Source: Branchiostoma floridae (Eukaryota > Chordata > Leptocardii > Amphioxiformes > Branchiostomatidae). From it: a stretch of DNA of 64,000 bases. The notes beneath the pieces are model-generated. The model had not been told where the DNA came from, did no database searches, and was given only the letters and a program-made list of their open reading frames with translations. Of this stretch, positions 1-12,100 are shown piece by piece (the stretch's first letter is position 1; each line of letters starts with the position of its first letter). Where the stretch lies: positions 14,765,562-14,829,561 of the forward strand of contig NC_049990.1 of the NCBI RefSeq assembly GCF_000003815.2. Reading direction: 5' to 3'. Position numbers and translations under genes: made by a program.

Positions 1-220
1 AAGGTATAATTATGTACTGACCAACATGTGGGAAACATTGTTTTGCATGCAAACTTTAGAAAAGATGCATTTTATACAGCCATACCAGTGTAAGCCAGAT
101 GGTAAAGCTATATTCTCAGCTTATTATGCATTGCTTTGATCAAAGGTTAACTGATATGATAACCGATTGAGCAAATGAAAGTGAAAGAGTATAAGCATCA
201 GTAGTAGTAGTAGTAGAAGT

Positions 221-254
<34 letters not shown>

Positions 255-738
255 TACTTGTAGTTACTGTAGTGCATGTAGTAGTAGTGATGGTGGTGAT
301 AGTAGAAGTAGCAGCTGTAGCAGAAGTAATAATAGTGGTAGCAGGAGTAGTACATTGCATTAGTGGTAGTAGAAGTAAATTTTAGCAGTAACTGTAACAG
401 TTATGTGTAGTAGTAATGGTAGTCATAGTGTAAGAAGCCAAAGTGGCATGCACACTCCTGTGACAGTAGTATAGTACGATGACCGTAGTGATAGTAATAG
501 CAGTAGTATCCAGTATTTGATTCTGCTGCTAGAGGATAGGGATACCCTGATCAGAAGTAGGTATGTAGATATTTCATTTATTGTGCCAGGCGGCGCGCAG
601 TTGCTTCAGACCTATGTGTGTAGCCAGTAAAAAAAAACAGAGAATGACAAATACATGGCTTTTTTAATCATTATACTGAAATATCATGAAAAGTTCATTC
701 TATGTGACTGTGAGGTCTCCCCTTGGTGTTAACTGCAG
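1..738. other. Intronic sequence upstream of the first recognised exon
   Basis: No exon was found. The segment contains a trinucleotide repeat tract (listed separately) and otherwise unremarkable AT-rich sequence ending in the acceptor 'aactgcag' at 731-738. The first exon begins in phase 1, so at least one coding exon must lie upstream of the window. Confidence 0.6.
199..356. repeat. Trinucleotide microsatellite (TAG/CAG), partly degenerate
   Basis: Runs of tag, cag and agtagt triplets are densest at 199-253 and continue in decayed form to about 356. Long open frames here in several phases are products of the repeat and not genes. Confidence 0.9.
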
Positions 739-2301
739 CTCTTACCACTCGGTACACCTCCCTGGAGCTGCCTCTCCCACCAGGGTATTTCCCACAAGTC
801 TTCAGCAGAGACTCTCCTCAGGCAGTCAGTGTGGCTCAGGAGGTGGAGAATGGGGTGAGTAAGATACATGGCTCGTCTATCTGCTACAAAAGTGTAGTGT
901 TTTGCTGAAGTAAACAAAATCTGGTGGTTTGTCGACTTAACTTTTGTACTGAGTGATTACAATGTAAATAGACATAGAGTTCACCTTTCAACCTATAGAT
1001 AACAGTTTAAGTTAACGTACAACTGCTATAAAGTGTAGTGTTTTGCTAAAGTAAACAAAACCTTATGATTTACTGATCAAGGTTTCACAAGTTTTCCAAA
1101 ATTCACTTGTTATATTAGCAAGGACATTAAAAATTTGCTTTCATGAAGTAACATTTCACTGGCCCTAAATTTGAAAAAAAATTCTTTGTATATTCACTTC
1201 TAGTAATAAAACAGTTTTACTATTGGCTCTATTTATCTGTGTTGAACAATCCTTGATGCCATGACTGTGAAAGTAACAAGTACTTGTGCGTAATATACAT
1301 ATAAAAATCTCATCGAAAAATATTGCTTGCTTGATCACACAAGTGTGGTAGGACATGCACTTGCCAGATCAACACTTGCACTTGCTAGATCATTTGGACT
1401 AGCGGACTTGTCCAACGCTGACTGAAGAGACAAAACAAAAAAGACAGAAATTTTACTGTTCAACCAATAGACACATGTAACAGTTTAAGTTAACTGTTTG
1501 TTAACTTGAGGGATGTTTTTTTTTTTATTTTGCAGGTGGCTGATCTCATTGTGAACAATAGCCTGTTTGTGCATGTGATACAGGCTCTTTGGATCAGGCC
1601 AGGGTGAGTAGCCAAATATGATTGCCCAAATATGATTGAATCAAAGCATTCAAGTAGTTTTCTGTAGGTCAGTTGATTGATACTCCAAGGAAACTTATTG
1701 GATCCACAGTGGTGAACACTAATACAATCTACTGCTTGATCTATCTTCAGACTGATACTGATTTTATGTTCACCCAATGATAGACTTGTAGATTTTATGG
1801 CAAACACAGTCAGTTCTGAAAAAAATGGGAGCAAGGCATGTGAAACTGCTTTAAACACCTTGATGCCATTGATATTCCTTCCTAGGTATACTGTATGCTT
1901 ATATAATGATTATAGCCTCCAAGTTGATACTATGGGAGCCTTCAAAAGGAAGAAGAAGCCGTGGAAGACCTAAAGTCAACCATCTAAGAGCTGACACGAA
2001 ATTGTCTGATGTACAAAATACAGTTCCTGATAGAAGATAGGGTGATGTGAAGACAACTTTACATTTTGGTTTGAGCGGAAGGTTGACATAAAGTAAAGTA
2101 AAGTGAGATATGCGGCGTACTGATAAAGATTTCAATCTTTGAATCCAACCCGCAGAGTGAACTCCATCATTGTGCAGCTGAGAATGATCATAGCCTACTC
2201 GGACATGCCAGTAGTACGGAACACCCTCGCAGCATCCATCACTGAGGGGGACCTACCAGGGTCTGCTGTCTACCCAGAATTCAGCGGCTTTAGTGTGGCA
2301 G
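739..2301 (+). CDS. SEA-like module 1 (exons 1-3)
   Basis: Exons 739-854, 1536-1603 and 2156-2301; phases 1-0, 0-2, 2-1; about 110 residues. The first exon encodes a beta strand and helix (TTRYTSLELPLPPGYF, then SVAQEVENG), the second a short helix ending IRPG, and the third a strand beginning VNSIIVQLRM. This three-exon layout, close to 110, 65 and 140 nt, recurs in nearly every SEA-like module of the gene. SEA domains are extracellular folds of about 100 residues, often in mucin-like proteins and sometimes autocleaved at a GSVVV-type loop; that loop is absent here. By position it is probably the second SEA of a VWA-SEA-SEA unit that begins upstream. The SEA assignment rests on fold-like pattern rather than strong identity. 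Confidence 0.75.
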
Positions 2302-5300
2302 GTATGATCTGTTCCATTTGCTCTAAATTGGATTGTTTATGTGGTTACATGTATCTGGTAGAGAATGTTAAGATTAGTGGTTCTTGCTGTGGTATTCAAA
2401 GGCAAACAATTGATGTAACATTACATGATGTATTGAAGACCTAAATGCAACCATTTAGGGTGCGTTGAAAGTGGTGCATTATAACATGTAGTCTGAAAAC
2501 TTTTTATTCTTAGTCTGAAAAGTTTTAATTCAGTGGCAACACTGTGATATCCAATAAAGTTATCTTGTATCTTGTAAAAAAAAAGAATGTGAATTTCAAA
2601 TTGATCTCACAAGTTTAGCTCTCTGAAGAGCTATTCTCCCTCCGGTAGTGGCAGAGAAGACAGATGCTATGTACAGTATTTACAGTTTCATGGAGAAAAA
2701 TTCCCGTAGCTCTTTTTTGACAAGCCCAATAAACAGTGCACCATGGCTTACTTTAATGTCCAGTCCAAAGGACTGCAACCCTTTTGGGTAGCGTGCACGT
2801 CTGATGACCGACACAGCCTGAATCGAACTCACGGCTTCTAGATCCAGAGACAGGGCTGCTTAACCACCAGACTATACATATTTCTAGTCTGAACAAAGCT
2901 TTATCTTCCATTTGATATGGTTTTTTCTCAAGATATTGATATTACTGTGGATCCCTCTCTTTCCTTCCTATAGCTCCTGTGTCCCCTGCCCCCGTGGACC
3001 TTGCCTTTGTCATTGATGGTTCCAGTACTATGGGCTGGGACGGCTTCCAGCAAACTAAACACCTGATCAGCAAGATAGTCCAGGAGCTGAACATTGGGAC
3101 AGCAGGGTCAAGGGTCACTGTGGTGCAGTATGGGAACCAGGGATGGCAGGAGTTTGGATTGGACTCATATAACAGGTAATGTAATGATTATCATAGTTTA
3201 TCATAGGGTGGCGACATAGACTTTCTGATTCTTATGACGCCTTCCTTCAAAAGTGTTGTGTTCCTGACGTCACTGCTGGAGATAAAAAGGTAATCTCCAA
3301 GCAGATCCTACGGTGCCATAAGATAGTATCAAAGCTGGCCACGGAGTGTAGCCGGCTAAGGGGGTCAAACGGGCACCAGAGATACTATACATTACACACC
3401 ATGGATCTGGTTGGAGATTAATAAAAAGGGTCATTCTGTGAACAAGGTCAATGGAGATTGATCAAAAATTTAGAGAGGTAAATCCCTATAGTTTACAGTA
3501 ATTCAGTGTTGGAAGTAAAGTGTTAGCAATTTTTCTATAATGATTATCATAGTTGTTGATTCTAAATTCTGGGCATGTGTAAGAGAAATATAATGTATTT
3601 TAGCATTTGTCTACTGTAACAGTAACTGATCTTTGTCTGTTGACAGCTACATGTAATGTTTGATACTGAAAGCAAACCATGACAGTCTTATCCTAAAGAG
3701 AATTCTCATATATCCCATGACAGTCTTATTCTACATAAAAATGATAATTCACTATAGTTGATTTAGTCCATAAGGCATCAGTAGGATTTACAGATTTTGA
3801 CCTTTTATTCAAAAGTCTTCATTTGAATGACAAGAGTGATTATACCGCACTTGCTTTTATGGCCTCTACTCTTGTTCCCCAAAAAAACTCACTGTAGTTG
3901 TTTTCCCACAAAAGTTGTCTGACAAAATGCTGTAACATGATGGGTAAAAAAGTCAAAGTCAAATCTTTATGGATAATATCAAGGAACCTGTTACTGAAAA
4001 TGGGATGTATGAGCGTTTTGCTACTGAAGATATTGCAAAATGTACTTTTCTTGCTAGCTTTATCTAATTGTCAGTTGATGTTTTTCTCTCTCTCTCTTAG
4101 CTCCAGAAGTCTACAACAGGCTGTCAGCAACATTGAGTTCCTGGATGGTGGCAGTAACCTTGCAGATGGTCTGAATGTGCTCTACAAGTTTGGCTTCATC
4201 AGGAGGAATGGAGGAAGGCCAGGCATAAACAAGGTCATAGACTGTCTATTCAGACTTTATAACTCTATTCTTAATTTTGTTTCACTTCATTACTTCTATG
4301 AAAAATGGAGGTACAGGTGTATAGTTTTTACTCTGTGTGTACGTGTTGTGTATTTATTCTGTGAAATATCTTAAGAAGCTGTAAATGGATTGCGATATTA
4401 TATTTTGTATACATATATGTGGGTAGATGGTGAAGAACTAACAGTCAGGTTTGATTTTGGGCCTCATGGTGGCTGACCTTGTTACTTACAGCAGAATTTC
4501 TGTTTTTTTGTATCTTTTGTCTTGGACATTTTTTTTTACCCTTGGACATGTGGTGATGCTGTGGTCTTGTTTTGTTTATATTTATATGTATCACAATATG
4601 TGAAAGGGGGGCAAACAGGTATATCAAAGTTTACAAAGTTGCCCTCCCCTGTCCATGATACTCAATGCTCTTTGTCTGTTCTTTCTCAGTTTAAGGATGT
4701 ATAAAAGGAAACTAAACTTTGTAAAATCAACCTTTGTTTGGATATAACACCTTGATGTGAGTATGTCAGTATGAGCTGTGTATAAAGTCTTCAGGAATAC
4801 TGTAATTCACTTTGTGTTCACTGTACTAAACTTTCACGGTGAATTATTTGTTATCAGTAATGGTAAGTTCAGGTTACAGTCAACACCGTGAAAACCGTGA
4901 ACCAAACAGTACATTGAAAAAATCAGGAATTACAGTAATCCACCAAACTTGATTGGCAATAAGTCTTTAACTGTTTTTCACAATTATTTCTTGTGAGGTC
5001 TGTGTGGCACAACAGCTAGAGTGTTTGACTTAGAACCAATAGGTCCTGGGTTTGATACTCGCCTTTGCCTGACCTTGTGCCCTTGCAAAAGGCACTTTAC
5101 ACTTATCTATATATACCCACTATGACGTTGGAGTGACATCCACCGAGCCTCTTTGGCTTATCAGTCAAAAAGTGTGCCAAAAACACACACGGATTTGATG
5201 TGCCAGCGTGCCAACGTCTGCACATTTGCCACCAAAAGCTGAAATTTTTTTATCATTTTTTTTCTATAGGGTGCAATAGTGATAACAGGGGAAGGTGCTG

Positions 5301-6085
5301 CAGCTGATACCGCAGGTGCCACACGAGCTGCGGCCCAACTTCACCTGTCAGGACTGACCGTCATGGCAATAGGTGTCGGCCCTGGGGCAGCGGGACTCCC
5401 CATGAAGATATCCTCAGACCCACAGTTCGCCTTCTATGTGAGATCTGCCAGCGAACTGTTTCTCTTCAGGAATGGCTTGGCAGGGATTCTATGGGAAGGT
5501 AAATGGAGGACACTTAACCATCAAGGAATTACTGTAAATGCAGAAATGTTTGCGGTTTTTGCGAGGCAGTCTTACCGCCACTCAAAACCACTGAACATTT
5601 TTCAATTACAGTATGTGACTACAGTGTATGGCACTACCGTTAACTTAAAACCACTGACAACACTCCACTTTTTGCGCTACCGCGAAATTAAATCCCAACA
5701 AAATTAAATGCACTTACAGTAATTGATCAGGGTACTGTAAATGCATTTAAGTTTGGGGGATTTGATTTCATTGTTGCAGGAAAATGGAGTATTCACGATG
5801 GTAATGAGTTTGTGGTAGCACCATATACATGTACTGTAGTCACAATATACTGTTACAGTAATTAATTGGAAAAGTGTTTGGGGTGGTTTTGTGTTTGCAG
5901 TGAAGCAGGCATCAGGACAATTTACAATACAATGCATCTACTAAATGCATTCGTATCTACAAGTAGTTTTCTATGACTGTGAAATAGATGTCTTCTTTCA
6001 TTCTTGTATCTCAATAGTGATCTCACACCCAAATTGAGACCAAAATTATTACAATGTGTGTGTGTGTTTGTGTGTTTGTGTGTTT

Positions 6086-6126
<41 letters not shown>

Positions 6127-9100
6127 CATGTTGTTTTCTGCTTTTAAGTGATAACTCTTCTTCCCCAGCTTAGAAATGATCAATTTAAGTACATGTAATA
6201 AATGTATGTGCCTGTTTTTGTAGCTGGACTCATTGAGAAGCTGTATGGAAGCTTCAAACTCCAACCAGGAATCCCATTCAACAACTTGACTGCCACAGCC
6301 TATCTTCACCCAGAAAGTGCTGAGTATGCCAGTGTGTTGGAAAAGGAAGCTGTGGTAAGAAAGAGTCAGAACTGTTTTGACCTATTGAGCATCTCTTGTC
6401 GAATACAATGAAATGTCCTTATTAAGTGAAGTTAACATACAGACTGTAAGGCTGTATTTGAGGAAGGGTACATTGGAGTCATGCGACTTAACTGCATGGT
6501 TGAAAGTTTAGCATTGTACGTAACTTTGATTACTACTGATAACACATGTGAACTTCATGATAACTGAGGGTGTTTGGCCCATAAGCCTGAGATTCCGGGT
6601 TCAATTCCTATCATGCTGCCAATCTTATGCTCTTGGAAAAGGCACTTGACACAACTTTCTTCACTCCCCTCAGTGTGACAATGGGCACCTGACTTTGTAA
6701 AAGGCAGGGCAAGGATAGGGTTGGGCTCTGCCTTCCAATACCATGTCCTAGACACAATTTTTTTTTTTTTTTTACTCAATGGTCACCACGTAACAAGGCC
6801 TGAAGGCCACTCAAGGTTACGGGTTACATAATTGAAACTGTAACAGCAACTCTTCGCCCTAGGTCAGAAACATCATGATTGAGACCAGCCCAATTGCTCA
6901 CTATGAGTGAGGACTAACTGACCCAATAGGCGAAGCAGGGGTTACGAGGGCTGCTCGGGAGATTCCCTACCCCTATTTTGACCAGAATGGTTTGATCTGC
7001 TCGGGTGGATGTTCGCACATGTGGCGGGTTCTTTAACGTGCATAGGGTATGGCTCTCCCCACACACGGATGGATGAAAACCCACTGTCCCTACTAAAAGC
7101 TTTGGAACTACCTTTACCTAATTACATAAAATCTACAATGTTCAAAAAGAAAATATTGACAAAACAGATTTTGTGTTCTTTTATAGGTTCATGCAAAACT
7201 ACAGCCGCTTACTGGGAGGTTGGTTGTCAACACCATCGGATTTGGAGCCAAGCAGGGAGAGTTAAGAATCAACTTTCGAGTAGACGTCTTAGTTTCTGTC
7301 AACATCACAGCTATCCAGTATGCTCTAACTGATTTAAGTGGCTTAGGTAAGTTTTTTTGTTGTCTTAAATGTCATTATTAGTTTGGGCAAGGAGGTTCCA
7401 ATGTCTTGGTTTGGGTGTTAGTGCAATAATGATATATATCATGCATTGTATGTTATGATTTGTTGTCTTGTGCATTGAAAGACTGGATAGGTAGACTGAG
7501 AACTGTGGGTAGAATCATGCAACTTGCATGTATATATGGCATGTAACTTTTAGTAGTTTATTCAATCTATATTGAATGCAAATCACTACAACTGTAGAAT
7601 CACTTGTAATCATTTTTGGTGATACGGACGATCATGTGTGAGCTCAACAAATTTTCTGTTACTGTAAGCTCCACAGCAACAAAATAAAATTATAACAAAG
7701 GAAACCACATATCCTAATGGTCAGATAAACATCAGCAGGGCTCGAAATTCATTTTTGGGATTAGGTGCACTGGTGCACCCAGCTTAAAAAATTGGGTGCA
7801 CCAAAAAATGTTTGGGTGCACAACTTGAATTTAAGTAATGAGCTAATAATAAAACTTAATTACAAGCTTCAAATTCTTAAACAAGTACCATGGCAGACAT
7901 TTTTATTATCCTTCTAACACGTAGATGTCATGAATATGATGTATACCAGTATACTTTGATACCTTTACATACATAAACGTAAGAAAATATTTGGGTGCAC
8001 CCTGCAGAAAATAATTGGGTGCACAGCTCCAATTTTGGGTGCACCTGGGTGCTCATGCACCCAGTATTTTGAGCCCTGCATCAGCCAAGCTGCAAGCTAC
8101 AGAAATGATACAACAGAATGCTGTTACTGTTACACAACTAATCTGTTTGTCATATTGGATCTATAGAACTGGTGGGATTTCAGTACCCTCTTTGGCTGAC
8201 CAATACAAGTGGCTGGACAATCTCTGCATCTCACAACGTCAACGACACAGTCCTTACTGCGGACAATGACCCAGCAACCACCTGGAGTCCTGGAGATGAT
8301 GCCATCAACGACACGTGGTACCTAACCTATGACCTCCAACATGTCCACACGTTAACGAAACTGGAACTTGCGTCATCTGGTGTTGGAACAAAAGTCAGGC
8401 TTTTCAAGTTACAGGTGTGTACAGATTTTCATACTACCAGGCTACTTTTAGTTCCAGACCTTTATGTCTTAAGCCTTTTCATCATATTGCAATTGTATTT
8501 AATTATTGCTCTCTGTAACATTAACATGGATATTGATGATTAAATTTTCAGCACTAGGGACAGTACCTTTTTTTGCTATTTTATAAGTTTAGTACTTGGG
8601 ATATGGAAGATGTCACATGAGGTCTTGCAGTGTCACATGAGGTTTTAATTGTTTCACATGGGCTTCCATAATTCAATAAATCAAACACACTCTGGAAGTG
8701 CATATAAGCACCCTGTGCGGCACGGTAAGAAATTCAAATACTGGACTGTTGTTATAATTTTTTCGCTCAACTTCTGGCACATTTCGGATTGAAACGTGTG
8801 TCTTATTGGATGGGGACCTTTGACTATTGAGCTATCCAACCCGTATTTGGGCTGGCACCTTAGGTGATGTGAAATACACCACCGTGTTGTCTTCTACATA
8901 TATATCAATTGCCCAGCACCATGGACAGGTACAAAATAACCGTACAATTATTTCAGCACTAAGGACAGGACCAACTTTCCTCCTCCAGTTTCTCATACTA
9001 ACAGGCTCCTGTTGATTCCGGACATACAGTTTAATCTAGAAATAGCCTTCATAATTTGAAAATAGCCATTTACCAGTAATTCTATTCCTCTTTACAAAAA

Positions 9101-12100
9101 TATGCCTTGAATTCTGTATAAACTCAAAGTACATTGTGTGTTCTGTAATACATTACATGTTTTGTTTCAATATCATCAATTATGCAATTACACCTAGTTA
9201 CGTAAGAAATCAATACGTACAATGTAGTGTAACAGAAAACCGCAAACTTAAAACCACCGCGAACATTTCTTCATTTACAGTAAATGGAAGCGCAATATTG
9301 GCAGGAATTTGCAATAAACTTTATATAATGCACAATACATTGTCCAGGTTTCACGAGGAGTTGGCCCAGGAGGAGTCTGGCGCTGGAGGGATGTGAAGAC
9401 GTTTGTAGCCCGTCAGGGAGTGGATGTACAGCAGTTCAGTGGCTTCAGGGATAGGGGGCGCTACTGGCGCATACAGATCATGAGCACGTATGGCGGACTC
9501 TCCCCAGCCATTGGGGAAGTGAACTTTTTTGGACAAACAGGTGATATTTTAGTTGTCTTTGTAACATCTCTATGCTATCATGATGTCTGTCCATCTATTC
9601 ATCCTTTTGTATGTCTGTCTGTCCATGGCAATTGGAAACTGCTTTCACATGTATTTTTGGGACACATTTTTATCAATGATTACAGTAATATTTTCCAAAG
9701 ATCAAAACCATTAATCACACAAATCAATATTGATACATCATACAACAAAATATGGTTTCAAATACTTTCAACAATGTGAAGAATTTTCGTTCATGTTAAC
9801 TGTTGTTATTTTTTTCTTTGAAACAGCTATAAAAGAAATTACAGCAATTGATGCAGTCTCACATAGATTGTGTTAATCCTTAAAAGAGACTTCTAGCATG
9901 ATACAGCAGTACTGCAGGGAACTGCACAACAATGGCTGCATTATTTTGCTGTGCTAGGCAAAAGTGGGTCCAAAAAACTCCAAATCTACCTTCAGTCACT
10001 AGCTCACTTACACTGATCATGATTAAATTTGACCAATATGGATATTTCCTATTTCTTACATTGCAAGTTGTGTCCAATGAATTAGCCAGGCCATTTAGTG
10101 GGTAAAAAATTGATGGGATCATAGTAAATAGGATTATTACCATAATTCAACGTTACAGCAGTTTGAATTTTTAAATGATGATTGTTTTGGAACTTGATGT
10201 ATATGTTGCTTCTCTGTTTGCCCAGCTGTGGACACAATGTACCTGACAGTAGAAACCCTCGACACATTCAGGCCTTCCATGAACAATGTGGGTTCTGTAG
10301 AGTTTGTCAACTTCAAGCTGATCCCAGAATGGGCTGTAAGTAACAATTTACAATTTTTTCAATACTATGGCTTTTAGATAAAATTTTGTTATTCTTGTCT
10401 TGTGGTCTCGTGCACTTCATTTTTGTTTGAAATGTTTTCCATGTACCCCCTTAGGCAACCTTTCTGGCAGAAAACATCACAGGAGTGTATAGCATGGTGG
10501 TCTATGATGTGCGCAACAGGTGAGGCACATTTTCATTTGATCATGAAAATTGAATTAAGAAATTTAAAAAGCAAGTCGTGACAAGGCAGCATTGCACTAC
10601 TTATGATAATCTATCAAAAAGACATGATGTTTTTTTATACTTATTTTGCCCCTTATTGTGCACCCTTACTCTATAAAATACAAAGATGCAAATTGTCATT
10701 AATATTGAGCATTATTAAAGATATTTGGAGTTCAATAAGATAGTTGTTTTGTGATCACAATGGAATACTAAATGCTAAACTTGACATATGATAGATATGC
10801 ATATGCTTGGCAATGCGATATTCCACAGCTAAAGATGAAAAGTTTATAATGCTCTAGAATGGAAATTTTGCGTACAGTTTGTTGGCAATTGTAATAAAAC
10901 AATATCAATGTTTCCATTTGTGTCTTTCTCTGAATGTAGCTATGGCAACACGGCCATAGTGATGCAGATATTGGCAGACACAACAGCCGTACCAGCTCTT
11001 CAGGCATCTGTGGAGGATTTCTACAGTTTCAACGACACTTTCAACATACCAATTTTCAACCCAGCTGTTTTCACAATGCTGCCAGGATACCAGTTCACTG
11101 CAGATGGTGAGCACACTGTAAATGACATGGAAAATTACTGTTGAGTTTAGCTATATTGTAGAGGGTGAGTAAAAGGGTGTTGACACTTTTTCGTGATTCA
11201 GCTTTGGCAAAGACTTTTAGAGAAATTTCTGTGTGCTCATAAATACCATTTATGTGTGTACAATGTCAATCAGAAAATGGCTGTCTAGTTTGTAGCTACC
11301 TACTACAAGGAAAAATGTAATGGAAGAATTGGTTTGTGAGTGAGTGAGTGAGTGAGTGAGTGAGTGAGTGAGTGAGTGAGTGAGTGAGTGGGTGAGTGGG
11401 TGAGTGGGTGAGTGGGTGAGTGAGTGGGTTGTTTGAGTGAGTTAGTGAGTGAGGTTCTAAGTGAGAGTGAGTGTGTGAGTGAGTATGTGAGTGATTGAGT
11501 GAGTGGGATTGAGTGAGTGAGTGACTGAGAGTGGAGACAGAGTGGAAGACAAACTTTCAGGTAAAGGGCACCCTGGTATAGGACCTTGGTTCTGCAGCAG
11601 AACTTCTAGTTTTTGTATCTTATTTTCCTGAACATGCTAATTGGTCTTGGTTTGTTCTGGTGTATGGTACTATCATTCAAACCTTTTCCACCCATGTTTG
11701 CATGTAGTGCCTGTGTTCTCACGAACAATGGATGTGACACTACTGTTGGACGGGGCAACTGACACCACCCAGGCCAGCTTTGATGCTTCCAAGACATTAG
11801 TGAAGAAAGTGGCTGGTAGTCTGGACATCCCCAATGCTGCACGGCTCAGTGTCTATCAGTTTGGCTCCACTGTGTGGCAAGAGCTGGGCTATGGATTCTT
11901 CAGGAACTATCGTGAGGTACAGTGTTGCTTTTAGATGATTGTGAACATTTTCTACATTGTGTGGTACTCTAGTAAGGTCATATTGCTTACTTGGGATGTT
12001 GGAGATGGACTTGCTATGTTGATTATTGTAAAACTATTGAATACAAAATTTGAGATTTTTTGCATATGACAACTTAAACTAGTGAACACTAAAAAATGGT

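Noticed and set aside
124-360. Two overlapping minus-strand open frames rich in Thr, Leu, Tyr
   Set aside because: They are translations of the TAG/CAG microsatellite and have no domain or splice context.
1490-1858. 122-codon minus-strand frame
   Set aside because: It overlaps exon 2 of the plus-strand gene and shows no recognisable family.
3898-4374. 158-codon plus frame
   Set aside because: Only 4101-4233 is coding; the rest is intron read through the acceptor 'ctctcttag' and the donor.
11330-11525. CRISPR-like short repeats
   Set aside because: A simple tetranucleotide microsatellite without spacers, in a eukaryotic intron.
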